NCBI RefSeq assembly: GCF_002836715.1
Contig: NZ_PJAT01000089.1
Span: forward strand, 1-45,648
Direction: 5' to 3'
Length of the DNA stretch: 45,648 nucleotides
Source of the DNA: Psychrobacter sp. 4Dc
GTDB taxonomy: Bacteria; Pseudomonadota; Gammaproteobacteria; Pseudomonadales; Moraxellaceae
This document shows, in pieces, positions 1 through 8,702 of the stretch (the stretch's first letter is position 1; the number at the start of each line of letters is the position of its first letter). The notes under the pieces are model-generated. The model searched no databases and was not told the DNA's origin. It saw nothing but the letters and a program-made list of their open reading frames with translations. The translations under genes and the position numbers were made by a program.

Positions 1-203
1 ATCTATAATATGAATATATCCTCCATAGTCTGCTCAAAATGATTTGACTTCTATCATTATAGCTGCTAATTTTAAAATGTACTTTTATTACAGGTATGTA
101 AAAAATATATCTAAACCTTGTAGCCAATTTAATCTAGGATGAATCAAATTGTCTGCTCGTAATACCTTACTCCTATTCTCATAATTATCAAAAGGAATTG
201 ATA
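1..203. other. AT-rich leader upstream of TRAP operon
   Basis: No gene is visible here. The stretch is AT-rich and probably holds the promoter of the TRAP operon. A TTGACT at 44-49 could be a -35 box, but the sequence 17 bases downstream (TAATTT) is a poor -10, so no promoter is called firmly. A ribosome-binding sequence AAAGGA lies at 191-196. Confidence 0.4.
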
Positions 204-1262
204 ATGAAGTTAGCTCCTCTTTTTTCAATTGGTGCTTTAGCCGCTATTAGTCTTCTTGGCTGTTCTAACCAATCTGCTGATACGACTGATGACTCATCAG
301 CGACTTCTCAAGAAACTACCGTGCTACGGTTTTCGCATTTTTGGCCAGCAACCTCATCTATCAGTAAAGAAGTATTTGAGCCGTGGGCAAAACAGATAGA
401 AACAGATTCTGACGGCCGTCTAAAAGTTGAACTGTATCCATCAGCAGGCCTTGCTAAAGCAGACGTTACTTATGAATCTGCTGCTAAAGGTACGATCGAT
501 ATCGGTTCACAAGCGCATGGTTATACCAATGGTCGCTTTCCTTTGACTCAGATTACTGAGCTTCCAGGTTTGTCAAATTCAGCAACTCAAATGGGCTGTA
601 TGCTACAGACCCTATATGATGATGGTACTTTGGCGAGTGAGTATAAAGATACTCATTTATTATTTATGTACGGGGCTGGACCTGGGGCGCTTCATACAAC
701 TGATAAGCTAATTCGAACACCTGGAGACATGAAAGGTATGCGTATTCGCCGTCCTTCAGCTGTTGCTGGTGATATTATTGAAAGCGCTGGTGCGTCACCA
801 GTCGGTTTACCTGCAAACGATATGTATACCTCTTTGCAGCGCGGCGTTGTTGATGGTTTGAGTTTCCCTTGGGAAGCAGTAACAGCATTTAAAATTGATG
901 AGATTACCAAGTATCATACTAACATTCCTTTCTATAGCTCAGCGCTTATGGTCACGATGAATAAGGACAAATATGACAACTTACCTGATGATCTAAAACA
1001 AGTTTTGGATAAAAACTCAGGGATGGCATTAGCTAATAAGGTCGGTGAAGTGTTTGATAAACATGACCAAATGGCAATTCAAGCTGCTAAAGATAAAGGT
1101 GATGAAATTATCGAAATTCCTGATCCATTAAATGATCCAGACTGGAAAGGGCCACTTGAAAGAGGAACACAAAAATATCTAAAGGATGTTAATGCTTTGG
1201 GTTTGGATGCTGATAGTGTCTATGAAAAAGCAAAAGCTGCCAGTGCTGCCTGTAAGGTTTAA
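204..1262 (+). CDS. dctP: TRAP transporter solute-binding lipoprotein (DctP family)
   Basis: Periplasmic substrate-binding component of a TRAP transporter, the secondary carriers that use an ion gradient to take up organic acids and similar anions. The ATG at 204 is preferred over the TTG at 198 because AAAGGA at 191-196 is spaced 7 bases from it; this gives 352 residues. A lipoprotein signal is visible, with a hydrophobic core followed by Leu-Leu-Gly-Cys (Cys20), so the protein is probably lipid-anchored. The DctP signature is clear: an MRIRRP segment near residues 179-184, then a Gly-Ala-x-Pro-Val region and an LQRGVVDG motif near 211-218, where the family binds carboxylates. The membrane subunits follow after 17 bases. 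The substrate cannot be read from sequence. Base composition is clearly lower in G+C than in the two downstream subunit genes. Confidence 0.92.
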   Translation: MKLAPLFSIGALAAISLLGCSNQSADTTDDSSATSQETTVLRFSHFWPATSSISKEVFEPWAKQIETDSDGRLKVELYPSAGLAKADVTYESAAKGTIDIGSQAHGYTNGRFPLTQITELPGLSNSATQMGCMLQTLYDDGTLASEYKDTHLLFMYGAGPGALHTTDKLIRTPGDMKGMRIRRPSAVAGDIIESAGASPVGLPANDMYTSLQRGVVDGLSFPWEAVTAFKIDEITKYHTNIPFYSSALMVTMNKDKYDNLPDDLKQVLDKNSGMALANKVGEVFDKHDQMAIQAAKDKGDEIIEIPDPLNDPDWKGPLERGTQKYLKDVNALGLDADSVYEKAKAASAACKV

Positions 1263-1279
1263 CCTATTGGAGGTGTCAC

Positions 1280-1807
1280 ATGGCATTTTTAGTCAAGCTC
1301 AGTGTCTTAATCTCTAGATTATGCCAGTTTATCGGTGGGGTGAGTCTCATCATCATCGTCCTAACCACCATGCTCGACGTCGTCGCACGCTACATATTCA
1401 AACTCACCGGCGGTGAGTTTGGTTTTACCGTCAAAGGCAGTGTAGAGATCGTCTCCTACTTCATGCTATTTGCATTGTTAGCTGCCTTTGCCGCATTTGT
1501 CGAACGCTCACAAATCATCGTCGACGTCTTCACCCAGAAAATGCCACAGTCTATCAAAGGCTACCTCATGGCTATCTTTATGATGGGCTTCTTCGTCATC
1601 GGCATCGTATTCTCATGGGGACTCTACGAGAGTGCCATTGACGCTATGGAGTTTGGGAAAGTTACCCAAGACTTAAGACTCTCTATGATGCCTATCTACC
1701 TGATCAGTGCCTTGTTAAGTGCTTTTCTAGCCATACGCTCATTGATCGAATCCATTAACATCTTTAAGACAGGCGAATTCTTTGACGCCGAGGAGACAGG
1801 CGCATGA
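1280..1807 (+). CDS. dctQ: TRAP transporter small membrane subunit (DctQ family)
   Basis: Small integral-membrane subunit of the TRAP transporter, which partners the large DctM subunit in the inner membrane. The 175-residue product has about four hydrophobic segments (around residues 15-35, 52-75, 92-115 and 132-152), as expected for DctQ. A strong ribosome-binding site (GGAGG near 1268-1272) precedes the ATG. The stop codon overlaps the dctM start in an ATGA arrangement, which implies translational coupling. Codons ending in C (ATC, GTC, CTC) are much more frequent than in the preceding dctP gene. Confidence 0.9.
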   Translation: MAFLVKLSVLISRLCQFIGGVSLIIIVLTTMLDVVARYIFKLTGGEFGFTVKGSVEIVSYFMLFALLAAFAAFVERSQIIVDVFTQKMPQSIKGYLMAIFMMGFFVIGIVFSWGLYESAIDAMEFGKVTQDLRLSMMPIYLISALLSAFLAIRSLIESINIFKTGEFFDAEETGA

Positions 1808-3093
1808 GTCCAGAAATTATCGGTGCGATTGGCCTAGTGGTCATGATCCTGCTTGTCGTCCTACGCGTACCTGTCGCACTTGCCATGTTAGGGGTGGGTC
1901 TAGTCGGTTTCGGTGCGGTCACCGCGCCTAGTGGTGCCCTGCAAATGCTAAAAGACATCCCAGTCGATGTCTTAGCAAAGTATGACTTTAGCGCCATTCC
2001 CTTATTTATTCTCATGGGCGTGTTTGCCACTCACTCAGGTATGGCAGGTAAACTGTTTGAAGCCACCCGAACCATATTTGGCGGGGTAAGGGGTAGTTTG
2101 GGCATTGCAGGTATTGGTTCATCCGGTATCTTTGCCTCTATCTCAGGCTCATCACTTGCCACTGCCTCTACCATGACCAAAGTCGCTTTACCGCAAATGG
2201 AGAAGTACGGCTATCAGCCAGGCTTTGCCTGCGGTATCTTAGCCGCTGGCGGTACACTTGGTATTATGATTCCGCCGAGTATTGCCTTACTGGTCTACGC
2301 CATCTTAACCCAGCAGTCAGTAGGTGACATGTTCATCGCTGGCTTCTTGCCCGGCATGCTCGGTATGGTGATGTACTCACTGACCGTCATGGTGATGGTA
2401 CGCTGGAAACCGCACTTAGCAAAACGTGGTGAGAAAACGTCTTGGAAAGCCAAACTACTGTCACTGACTGGTCTGATACCGTTTAGCTTTATCTTTATTG
2501 TGATTATTGCTGGTATCTTCTTTGGGCTATTTACCCCAACAGAAGGCGCCGCAGTAGGAGCGTTTGTCTCTTGGGCTTATGCCTTTGCTAAAGGTATGCG
2601 TTTAGATGGTCTTAAGCAGTCATTGATTGAGACGCTAGCACTCTCTGCAGTGGTGTTCTTTATGCTACTGGGTGCAGAGGCATTGGGATATTTTATCTCA
2701 GTCTCACGCTTGTCTTATACCTTGGCATCTTGGATCGGTGGATTGGCGGTCAGTCCAATGATTGTCCTAATCTGTATCCTGTTCATGTACTTCCTATTAG
2801 GACTGTTCATGGATGCGCTCGCGATGCTGGTGATCACCATACCTGTTGTGTATCCCATCATTCTAGCGTTAGGGTTTGACCCAGTCTGGTTTGGCATCAT
2901 TGCGGTATTGACGGTGGAGCTTGGTTTGATTACGCCGCCGATGGGGATGAATATCTTTGTGATTAAGGCGATGGCGCCGCACATTAAGCTGAGTGATATG
3001 TTCCGCGGGGTGGCACCATTCATTGTCTCTGATGTGATCCGTTTGGTTATCTTGGTGATGTTCCCTGCGATTTCACTTGTGCTGCTGGGGTAG
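1804..3093 (+). CDS. dctM: TRAP transporter large membrane subunit (DctM family)
   Basis: Large membrane subunit that forms the transport channel of the TRAP system. The 429 residues match the usual length of DctM and are hydrophobic throughout, with roughly 11-12 membrane segments. Family-typical stretches are visible: IPLFILMGVF near residue 65, a Gly/Ser-rich GISGSS-like turn (FASISGSSLATAS) near 110-122, an LGIMIPPSI motif near 152-160, and a C-terminal LITPPMGMN motif near 373-381. The ATG at 1804 overlaps the dctQ stop by four bases. A rho-independent terminator follows at about 3154-3188, so dctPQM forms one transcription unit. Confidence 0.93.
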   Translation: MSPEIIGAIGLVVMILLVVLRVPVALAMLGVGLVGFGAVTAPSGALQMLKDIPVDVLAKYDFSAIPLFILMGVFATHSGMAGKLFEATRTIFGGVRGSLGIAGIGSSGIFASISGSSLATASTMTKVALPQMEKYGYQPGFACGILAAGGTLGIMIPPSIALLVYAILTQQSVGDMFIAGFLPGMLGMVMYSLTVMVMVRWKPHLAKRGEKTSWKAKLLSLTGLIPFSFIFIVIIAGIFFGLFTPTEGAAVGAFVSWAYAFAKGMRLDGLKQSLIETLALSAVVFFMLLGAEALGYFISVSRLSYTLASWIGGLAVSPMIVLICILFMYFLLGLFMDALAMLVITIPVVYPIILALGFDPVWFGIIAVLTVELGLITPPMGMNIFVIKAMAPHIKLSDMFRGVAPFIVSDVIRLVILVMFPAISLVLLG

Positions 3094-3153
3094 ATTGAAT
3101 CTAAGCGTATAAAGTCATTGTATTTTGGTGCAGCAGATTTTCTACTCGTTAAG

Positions 3154-3188
3154 AAGCCATATTGCTAATAGAGCAGTGTGGCTTTTTT
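3154..3188 (+). terminator. Rho-independent terminator after dctM
   Basis: A 13-base stem (3154-3166 paired with 3172-3184, with two G-U pairs) has a 5-base loop and runs into a T tract. It ends the TRAP operon and separates it from the 5'-nucleotidase gene. Confidence 0.8.
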
Positions 3189-3350
3189 ATTGGCTAATAC
3201 TTTTTCCAAGAATTAAGAGAAGGATATTTTAGAAACTTACAATCTGTGACGCTGCATAATGATAACTTTTCTTAGTGTTATAAAGGCTTATGAATGTAGT
3301 AAACTGGTTTTCATTCATTTTCCTATATAACTTTATAAGTAGAGATAGTC

Positions 3351-4403
3351 ATGGCTGTCGATTTTAGTAATACGCTCATCGTCGCAATTTCTGCAACGGC
3401 ACTTTTCGATTTGAATGAGTCAGAAAACTATTTGCTAGAGCTGTTAGAGCAACGACCTGCAAGTGCTGTAAAAGAGTTCAGGGAGTACATGACCGAGCGT
3501 GAAAATGATCCCTTGAATATTGGTGCAGGTTATCCGCTAATTAAAGCATTATTAAACCTAAATAAGTATTCTGATAATAGCGATGGACAGGATTCAGACA
3601 TTGAAACACCATTGGTCGAAGTCGTTATCGTGTCAAAAAGTAGTCCAGACACTGGTATTCAGGTACTTAATGCAATTCTAGAACATGATATCAATATCTC
3701 CCGTTCTGCTTTTATTTCAGGTAGCCCTGTTGCGCCTTATATCAAAGACTTTAACGTTGACCTATTCTTGACCACTAATCGCGACGATGCCCAACAAGTG
3801 GCGGATGCCAATATCTGTGCCTGTGCCATACTAGACGCTACGCCTGTGAATACTTATGAGCTGGATACTGAGCAGCTGCGCATTGCCTTTGACGGGGACG
3901 CGGTACTTTTTGATGATTCAGGTGAACTGCTATACAAACAAAAAGGGCTACGAGCCTTTCATGATCGTGAAGTACAAATGCGTGATTTACCGATTGAAAA
4001 AGGTCCTTACGCTGAATTATTGATTAAATTATCAAATCTGCAAGAGCGCCTACCTGCTGGTTTAAAATACTCGCCAATAAAAATTGCGCTGGTGACCGCG
4101 CGCAATGCACCAGCTGACTTACGGGCTATCAAGACATTACGAGAGTGGGGCGTGAATGTTGATATGGCATTTTTTTTGGGAGGATTAGAGAAAACAGCGG
4201 TACTCAGAACATTTGCGCCGCATATCTTCTTTGATGATTCAATCAAGCACATTGACGCAGCACGTCGATTTATTCCTACGGCCTTGGTTCCTTATCATTC
4301 GACGTCATTATTGCATGGTGACAACTATCTCACTGCTGATGAGGATGCATCATTGTTATCATTCAAACCTGCTGTGCACCCACTATTTGCTGTAAATCAT
4401 TAA
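3351..4403 (+). CDS. Cytosolic-type 5'-nucleotidase (PF06189 family)
   Basis: Predicted cytoplasmic 5'-nucleotidase related to the eukaryotic NT5C1 group, which dephosphorylates nucleoside monophosphates. The 350-residue protein has no signal peptide. It opens with LIVAISATALFDL, followed by a conserved NIGAGYPLIKALLNLN stretch near residues 56-71, which is typical of the family. The HAD-type catalytic motif is AFDGDAVLF, with Asp181 and Asp183 as the likely nucleophile and acid. A later TARNAPA segment and an FFDDS motif supply the remaining HAD motifs. It stands alone after the TRAP terminator; the rhomboid gene follows after about 40 bases. The substrate preference (AMP, IMP or other) cannot be read. 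Confidence 0.85.
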   Translation: MAVDFSNTLIVAISATALFDLNESENYLLELLEQRPASAVKEFREYMTERENDPLNIGAGYPLIKALLNLNKYSDNSDGQDSDIETPLVEVVIVSKSSPDTGIQVLNAILEHDINISRSAFISGSPVAPYIKDFNVDLFLTTNRDDAQQVADANICACAILDATPVNTYELDTEQLRIAFDGDAVLFDDSGELLYKQKGLRAFHDREVQMRDLPIEKGPYAELLIKLSNLQERLPAGLKYSPIKIALVTARNAPADLRAIKTLREWGVNVDMAFFLGGLEKTAVLRTFAPHIFFDDSIKHIDAARRFIPTALVPYHSTSLLHGDNYLTADEDASLLSFKPAVHPLFAVNH

Positions 4404-4443
4404 GTAGGTATAAAAAATTTAGGTAATAAGGATAGGATGGTAT

Positions 4444-5049
4444 ATGAATTGGCAGCAGTTGCTTAACTTAATTGTCGTGCGGATAAAGCAGGTCATTGGA
4501 CTGTATGCTTTTGTGCTTATACCGATGTGGGGCATGTTTTTTCTAAATGAAGTGGTCTTATTTGGTATGTGGAACATCTTTGGTATCGTGCCACGTGCTT
4601 TAGATGTAGGTAGTATGATAGGGGTATTTGCTTCGTGGACCATGCATGGCAATTTATCGCATTTGACTGGCAATACGGTGACGCTATTACAGATTTTGTT
4701 TTTGTTTGGACTGTTTGAGAAAAATGCTTATCGCACGGTAATTAAACTGGTGGTCGCCTCAGGACTGGTCACTTGGGTTATCGGGTCGCCATCTTCTATC
4801 CATATCGGCGCATCAGGGCTTTGTTTTGCAATGTTAGGTTATATGATAGGCGGGGCTATATTTGCGCGGCGTTGGGGTTATCTGATTGCTTGTATTGTTA
4901 TGGGGACTGGTTATTGGCTGACCATTAAGCAAGGATTGATGCCGCAACAAGGTATCTCGTTTGCGGCACATTTTGGTGGTTTGTGCGCTGGGCTATTATT
5001 AGGAGCCAATTCAAAGCATACTTATTCAGCCGCTTCTCAACGCTATTAA
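4444..5049 (+). CDS. Rhomboid family intramembrane serine protease
   Basis: Inner-membrane protease that would cleave transmembrane substrates within the bilayer. The 201-residue protein has about six hydrophobic segments, the minimal bacterial rhomboid fold. Catalytic features are all visible: an H-x3-N pair in the second segment (His73 and Asn77, in HGNLSHLTGN), a G-A-S-G box with the presumed nucleophile Ser124, and the His of the dyad at His176 in AAHFGG. It may be co-transcribed with the upstream nucleotidase, given a gap of about 40 bases. No clear terminator separates it from the convergent gene on the other strand, only a weak interrupted stem near 5050-5101. Confidence 0.88.
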   Translation: MNWQQLLNLIVVRIKQVIGLYAFVLIPMWGMFFLNEVVLFGMWNIFGIVPRALDVGSMIGVFASWTMHGNLSHLTGNTVTLLQILFLFGLFEKNAYRTVIKLVVASGLVTWVIGSPSSIHIGASGLCFAMLGYMIGGAIFARRWGYLIACIVMGTGYWLTIKQGLMPQQGISFAAHFGGLCAGLLLGANSKHTYSAASQRY

Positions 5050-5106
5050 AAGCGAAGTACTATCAGTGTTTAATAAACCAGCATCGTTGTACTAAGCGTT
5101 ATTGGA

Positions 5107-5655
5107 TCAGACGCTTGCATCAGTACAAATTTTGATAAATAAAGGATCATCTGTAGTTAGCTCTCGCCATGCAGTGGTCTGTTTAACATGTTCATCCACC
5201 GTCAGTGTGCTACCTTTTTCTGGTATTACGTAGTCCGCTCGTGCAGGTGTAGTACAGTCTATTACCTGTAAAATCTTTTGCATGCTTCTGCGTCTTTCAA
5301 ACAAATACAAATTAACTAAGTGCATGTCTGGATTGTCCGCATGCATGCTAGCATTGCCCGTATCTGCAGCAATAAAGCGCAAGACTTGTGGTTTAACATA
5401 AGACCATGGGCGAAACCATTCCTTGCTTTCTGCTGTTTTGACAACTTCTACGCCTTCTGGCAGATCTCGCACTTGTTGACCATACCAGCTGTATTCCTGG
5501 TTTATCTGGAATGCAAACATCCCAATAGCAGCAAATAAGGGAATCAGCCATTTAGGTGCACGTTTGCCTGCCAGTTTGCTGAGGTGAGTTATGATAAGTG
5601 CTAGTCCAGCCATACCAAATGCGGCAGCGATGGTAGCGATAAACTCAAAAAGCAT
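5107..5655 (-). CDS. Hypothetical membrane-anchored protein
   Basis: Not recognised as a named family. The 182-residue product begins with two hydrophobic segments (about residues 2-25 and 36-52), followed by a hydrophilic C-terminal domain of about 125 residues containing two cysteines (in DCTTP and KICTD). That layout suggests a small inner-membrane protein with a soluble domain. It is convergent with the rhomboid gene and lies downstream of, but separated by a terminator from, the symporter genes on the same strand. The ATG is reasonable, with AAGGAA-like bases a few positions upstream. No function is proposed. Confidence 0.7.
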   Translation of the reverse strand: MLFEFIATIAAAFGMAGLALIITHLSKLAGKRAPKWLIPLFAAIGMFAFQINQEYSWYGQQVRDLPEGVEVVKTAESKEWFRPWSYVKPQVLRFIAADTGNASMHADNPDMHLVNLYLFERRRSMQKILQVIDCTTPARADYVIPEKGSTLTVDEHVKQTTAWRELTTDDPLFIKICTDASV

Positions 5656-5742
5656 AAAATATTCCTTAATGCGTTAGATTTGTCTAATTGAACCTCTTAG
5701 ATAAAGTAAAAATCTAAAATTTAGTTATTATAGCTATAGGAT

Positions 5743-5781
5743 AAAAAAATCACCCACAAGCAGCTACTGCCTGTGAGTGAT
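5743..5781 (-). terminator. Rho-independent terminator after the symporter large subunit
   Basis: On the minus strand a 15-base stem (5767-5781 with 5749-5763, two G-U pairs, 3-base loop) is followed by a run of seven T. It lies just beyond the stop of the symporter gene that ends at 5817. Confidence 0.88.
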
Positions 5782-5816
5782 ATATAGTAACAGAAGATAT
5801 ATCCTCAGTTGTGAGC

Positions 5817-7685
5817 TTAGTGGTCGACCGCACCGCCAGCGCCACGTGGAGAACGTACGCTCTCAACCAGCTCTTGAATATGTGCTGGTGGTGGCGCAGT
5901 AGCATAAGATACAGCGAATGCTACGATGAAGTTAAGCAATGCACCAACTGCACCAAATGATAGTGGTGAGATACCAAATAACCAGTACTCTTCAGTATCA
6001 GGGAAGTTCGCTGTACCACTGATGAAGAACCAACCTTTGAACATAAAGATATAGACAAGAACGACTATTAAACCAGTCAACATACCGGCAATAGCGCCAA
6101 GATTGTTGATGCGTTTAGAGAAAATACCCATCATTAACACAGGGAACAATGAAGAGGCAGCAATACCGAAGGCCAGTGCTACGACCTGTGCGGCAAACCC
6201 TGGCGGATTCATACCTAAGTAAGTTGCTACTACAATCGCCACACCCATAGTGATACGAGCATATTTTAGCTCTTGTTTATCAGTGATATTTGGGTTTAAG
6301 TTACGTTTGATCAAGTCATGACTGATGGCTGATGAGATAGCAAGGAGTAGACCGGCAGCGGTTGATAGTGCTGCTGCCAAACCACCTGCAGCAATCAGAC
6401 CAATAACCCATGGTGGAAGCTGTGCAATTTCTGGATTCGCTAGAACTAAGATATCAGCGTTAACATCAAGCTCGTTACCTGCCCATCCAGCGTTAGCAAA
6501 ACGACCATCAAGCTCTGCATCATGTGCAATACGAGCGGTTTCTACCGCTGCAGTTGCTGCAGCAACATCGCCACCGTCAGTTTGAGCAGTATTGAGGGCG
6601 ATCTGAGCAGCACCTAACCCACTATCACTGTACAACTGAATACGACCATCATTGTTTAGATCGTTATACTTGATAAGACCTGTTTCTTCCCATGTCATCA
6701 TCCAGTCTGGACGTTGATCATATTCTAGAGGCGCTTCTGCAACCCCTTGTGGGTAAACGGTGTCAATTAGGTTTAGACGAGCCATAGCACCTACTGCTGG
6801 AGCAGTAAAGTATAGTAGCGAGATAAATACCAGTGTCCAACCTGCTGTCCAACGTGCATCAGCCACTTTAGGTACAGTGAAAAAACGAATGATAACGTGT
6901 GGTAGACCTGCTGTACCGATCATTAGCGTCAAGGTAAATAGCACCATGTTTAGCTTGTTAGGAACATCAGCCGTATAAGAGGCAAATCCTAAGTCAGTCA
7001 CAACTTGGTTAAGCTTAGTCAAAATAGGGACACCTGACTCGACATGGTTTGAAAACAAACCAAGGCCTGGAATCGGGTTACCGGTCAACTCAAGTGAAAT
7101 AAAGACAGCAGGAATAGTATAGGCAATCATCAGAACCACATACTGTGCAACCTGCGTATAGGTAATCCCTTTCATACCACCAAGTACGGCATAGAAGAAG
7201 ACAACAATAGCCGCAATGATAAGACCAGTACTACTCTCAACTTCTAAGAAGCGCGAGAATGCAACACCAGCACCGGTCATCTGACCGATAACGTAAGTGG
7301 TCGATGCGGTAATCAAACAGACCACAGCAATCATAGCAGCCGTTTTTGAGTAAAAACGATCGCCGATAAAATCAGGAACCGTGAACTTACCGAACTTACG
7401 TAAATAAGGCGCTAAAAGCATCGCTAGCAGAACGTAACCGCCAGTCCAACCCATCAAATAGGTAGAAGCGCCATAACCACTAGCAGCAATAAGACCTGCC
7501 ATTGAGATAAATGACGCCGCACTCATCCAGTCAGCAGCTGTTGCCATACCGTTAACGACCGGATGGACACCACCACCAGCAACATAAAATTCACTGGTTG
7601 AACCAGCACGAGCCCAAATCGCGATACCGAAATAGAGAGCGAAGGATAGACCCACAAAAATAAGATTAATTACAAATTGACTCAT
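5817..7685 (-). CDS. Solute:sodium symporter, large subunit (VC_2705-type, ActP-like)
   Basis: Inner-membrane carrier of the solute:sodium symporter (SSS) superfamily, related to acetate permease ActP. The 622 residues contain about 13 hydrophobic segments; the N-terminus has the SSS feature EFYVAGGGVHPVVNGMATAADWMSAASF. The adjacent gene encodes a DUF4212 small subunit only four bases away, the pairing that defines the VC_2705-type two-part symporters rather than classical ActP-YjcH. An unusual hydrophilic insert of about 120 residues (about 305-425) interrupts the membrane segments and carries an EF-hand-like loop, D-L-N-N-D-G-R-I, at residues 342-349. The substrate is probably a small monocarboxylate, but this is inferred from family only. 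Confidence 0.88.
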   Translation of the reverse strand: MSQFVINLIFVGLSFALYFGIAIWARAGSTSEFYVAGGGVHPVVNGMATAADWMSAASFISMAGLIAASGYGASTYLMGWTGGYVLLAMLLAPYLRKFGKFTVPDFIGDRFYSKTAAMIAVVCLITASTTYVIGQMTGAGVAFSRFLEVESSTGLIIAAIVVFFYAVLGGMKGITYTQVAQYVVLMIAYTIPAVFISLELTGNPIPGLGLFSNHVESGVPILTKLNQVVTDLGFASYTADVPNKLNMVLFTLTLMIGTAGLPHVIIRFFTVPKVADARWTAGWTLVFISLLYFTAPAVGAMARLNLIDTVYPQGVAEAPLEYDQRPDWMMTWEETGLIKYNDLNNDGRIQLYSDSGLGAAQIALNTAQTDGGDVAAATAAVETARIAHDAELDGRFANAGWAGNELDVNADILVLANPEIAQLPPWVIGLIAAGGLAAALSTAAGLLLAISSAISHDLIKRNLNPNITDKQELKYARITMGVAIVVATYLGMNPPGFAAQVVALAFGIAASSLFPVLMMGIFSKRINNLGAIAGMLTGLIVVLVYIFMFKGWFFISGTANFPDTEEYWLFGISPLSFGAVGALLNFIVAFAVSYATAPPPAHIQELVESVRSPRGAGGAVDH

Positions 7686-7689
7686 GGGG

Positions 7690-7950
7690 CTATTCCTCGT
7701 CTACGCCATATTGTTTGTCTAACTTATTCATACGCCAAGCGTAAAAGAAAATTAGGATGATAAATATACCAATGGATCCTTGCTGAGCAAACCAAAAGCC
7801 CAGATCAGTACCACCGATTTTGATACCAGCTAACAATGGACGAAACAAGATACCAAAGCCATATGAGCATAGCGCCCAAACAACCAAGCTGCCGAGAATG
7901 AGACGAATATTGGCGCGCCAATATCCAGATGGATCGTTGTGGTTTTCCAT
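7690..7950 (-). CDS. Solute:sodium symporter small subunit (DUF4212)
   Basis: An 86-residue membrane protein with two hydrophobic segments (about residues 14-34 and 49-69), matching the DUF4212 family of small subunits. The family is found next to VC_2705-type SSS symporters, and the large subunit starts four bases downstream here, so the two are almost certainly co-translated. AAGGAG sits 7 bases before the ATG. The protein probably assists assembly or activity of the symporter; its exact job is not established. Confidence 0.85.
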   Translation of the reverse strand: MENHNDPSGYWRANIRLILGSLVVWALCSYGFGILFRPLLAGIKIGGTDLGFWFAQQGSIGIFIILIFFYAWRMNKLDKQYGVDEE

Positions 7951-8702
7951 AGGACAACTCCTTTTGTCTTACTTAAAAAATATCAACCATATAAAAAGAA
8001 CTGCGATTATTTCTTACCACGAAAAGTATAAAAAATAGTCAGGTACTGCTTTATATAGTGAAAACGATGATGCGTGATAGTACGTTTAATGCTCGGTAAT
8101 TCTCTACTTCAAATAAAAGTAGTTAACTATTTAAGCATCGTATTGACCTAAACCATCGAATGGCAAAAATAACGTTTCTTGAGGAAGACAGAAGGGTGGA
8201 CTATCCAGTGTCTTTTTAACAATCTCGTCTTCCTGACAAGAGTTTTAATCTTTTTAACACGCTAACCTGTTGTGCTTCTTGTACTGATTAATAGCTTCGA
8301 TAACCATAAAACAGTCTAAACGGATATAGAATTTATATTAGCACGGTTTAATAAAGATAATTGCAAACTACTACGCATAAATAATAAGTAAATTACTAAA
8401 AATTAGTTTGCTAAATATTTATTAAAGAACCTAACGTTACGGCAACCGAGTAATTTATACGATTAAATTATCACTTAATCTATTCTATATAAGATGAAAC
8501 ATAAGCATTATTTATTTTAAAAATAACTATATAAAGTCGATAAGTAAACGTGATGGTCGCATGTCGCTCAATATCTATATCATGCACGTGTCTTTTTGGT
8601 ATCAGGTATTTTGCACAGAGGCTTATATAGTCCATGGCAATCAAAATATGATATCGATATGAAATTTAAGTAACGCGTATAAAGAATGAATAAGGAGCCC
8701 AT
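7951..8702. other. Long AT-rich divergent intergenic region
   Basis: This 752-base stretch separates the divergent symporter operon and the AGCS gene, and no coding sequence is supported. It must hold both promoters. It contains a large imperfect inverted repeat at 8178-8240 with a small hairpin inside it. The rest is AT-rich without clear sigma-70 boxes that I could assign. A glycine riboswitch was looked for because AGCS genes sometimes carry one; its conserved core was not found. Confidence 0.5.
8178..8240. repeat. Imperfect inverted repeat / potential structured RNA
   Basis: Arms CTTG-AGGAAGAC (8178-8189) and GTCTTCCT-GA-CAAG (8227-8240) pair as an 8-base stem plus a 4-base outer stem separated by a two-base bulge. 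Between them is a small hairpin, TGGA-CTA-TCCA. It lies about 460 bases before the AGCS start. Confidence 0.5.

Noticed and set aside
4213..4395. 60-residue frame within the 5'-nucleotidase gene
   Set aside because: Shadow of the nucleotidase reading frame.
5050..5101. Terminator between the rhomboid gene and the convergent hypothetical gene
   Set aside because: Only an interrupted stem (AGCGAAGTAC with GTACTAAGCGTT) with a long loop and no T run.
7951..8702. Glycine riboswitch before the AGCS symporter
   Set aside because: The conserved aptamer core could not be found; only a plain inverted repeat is present.
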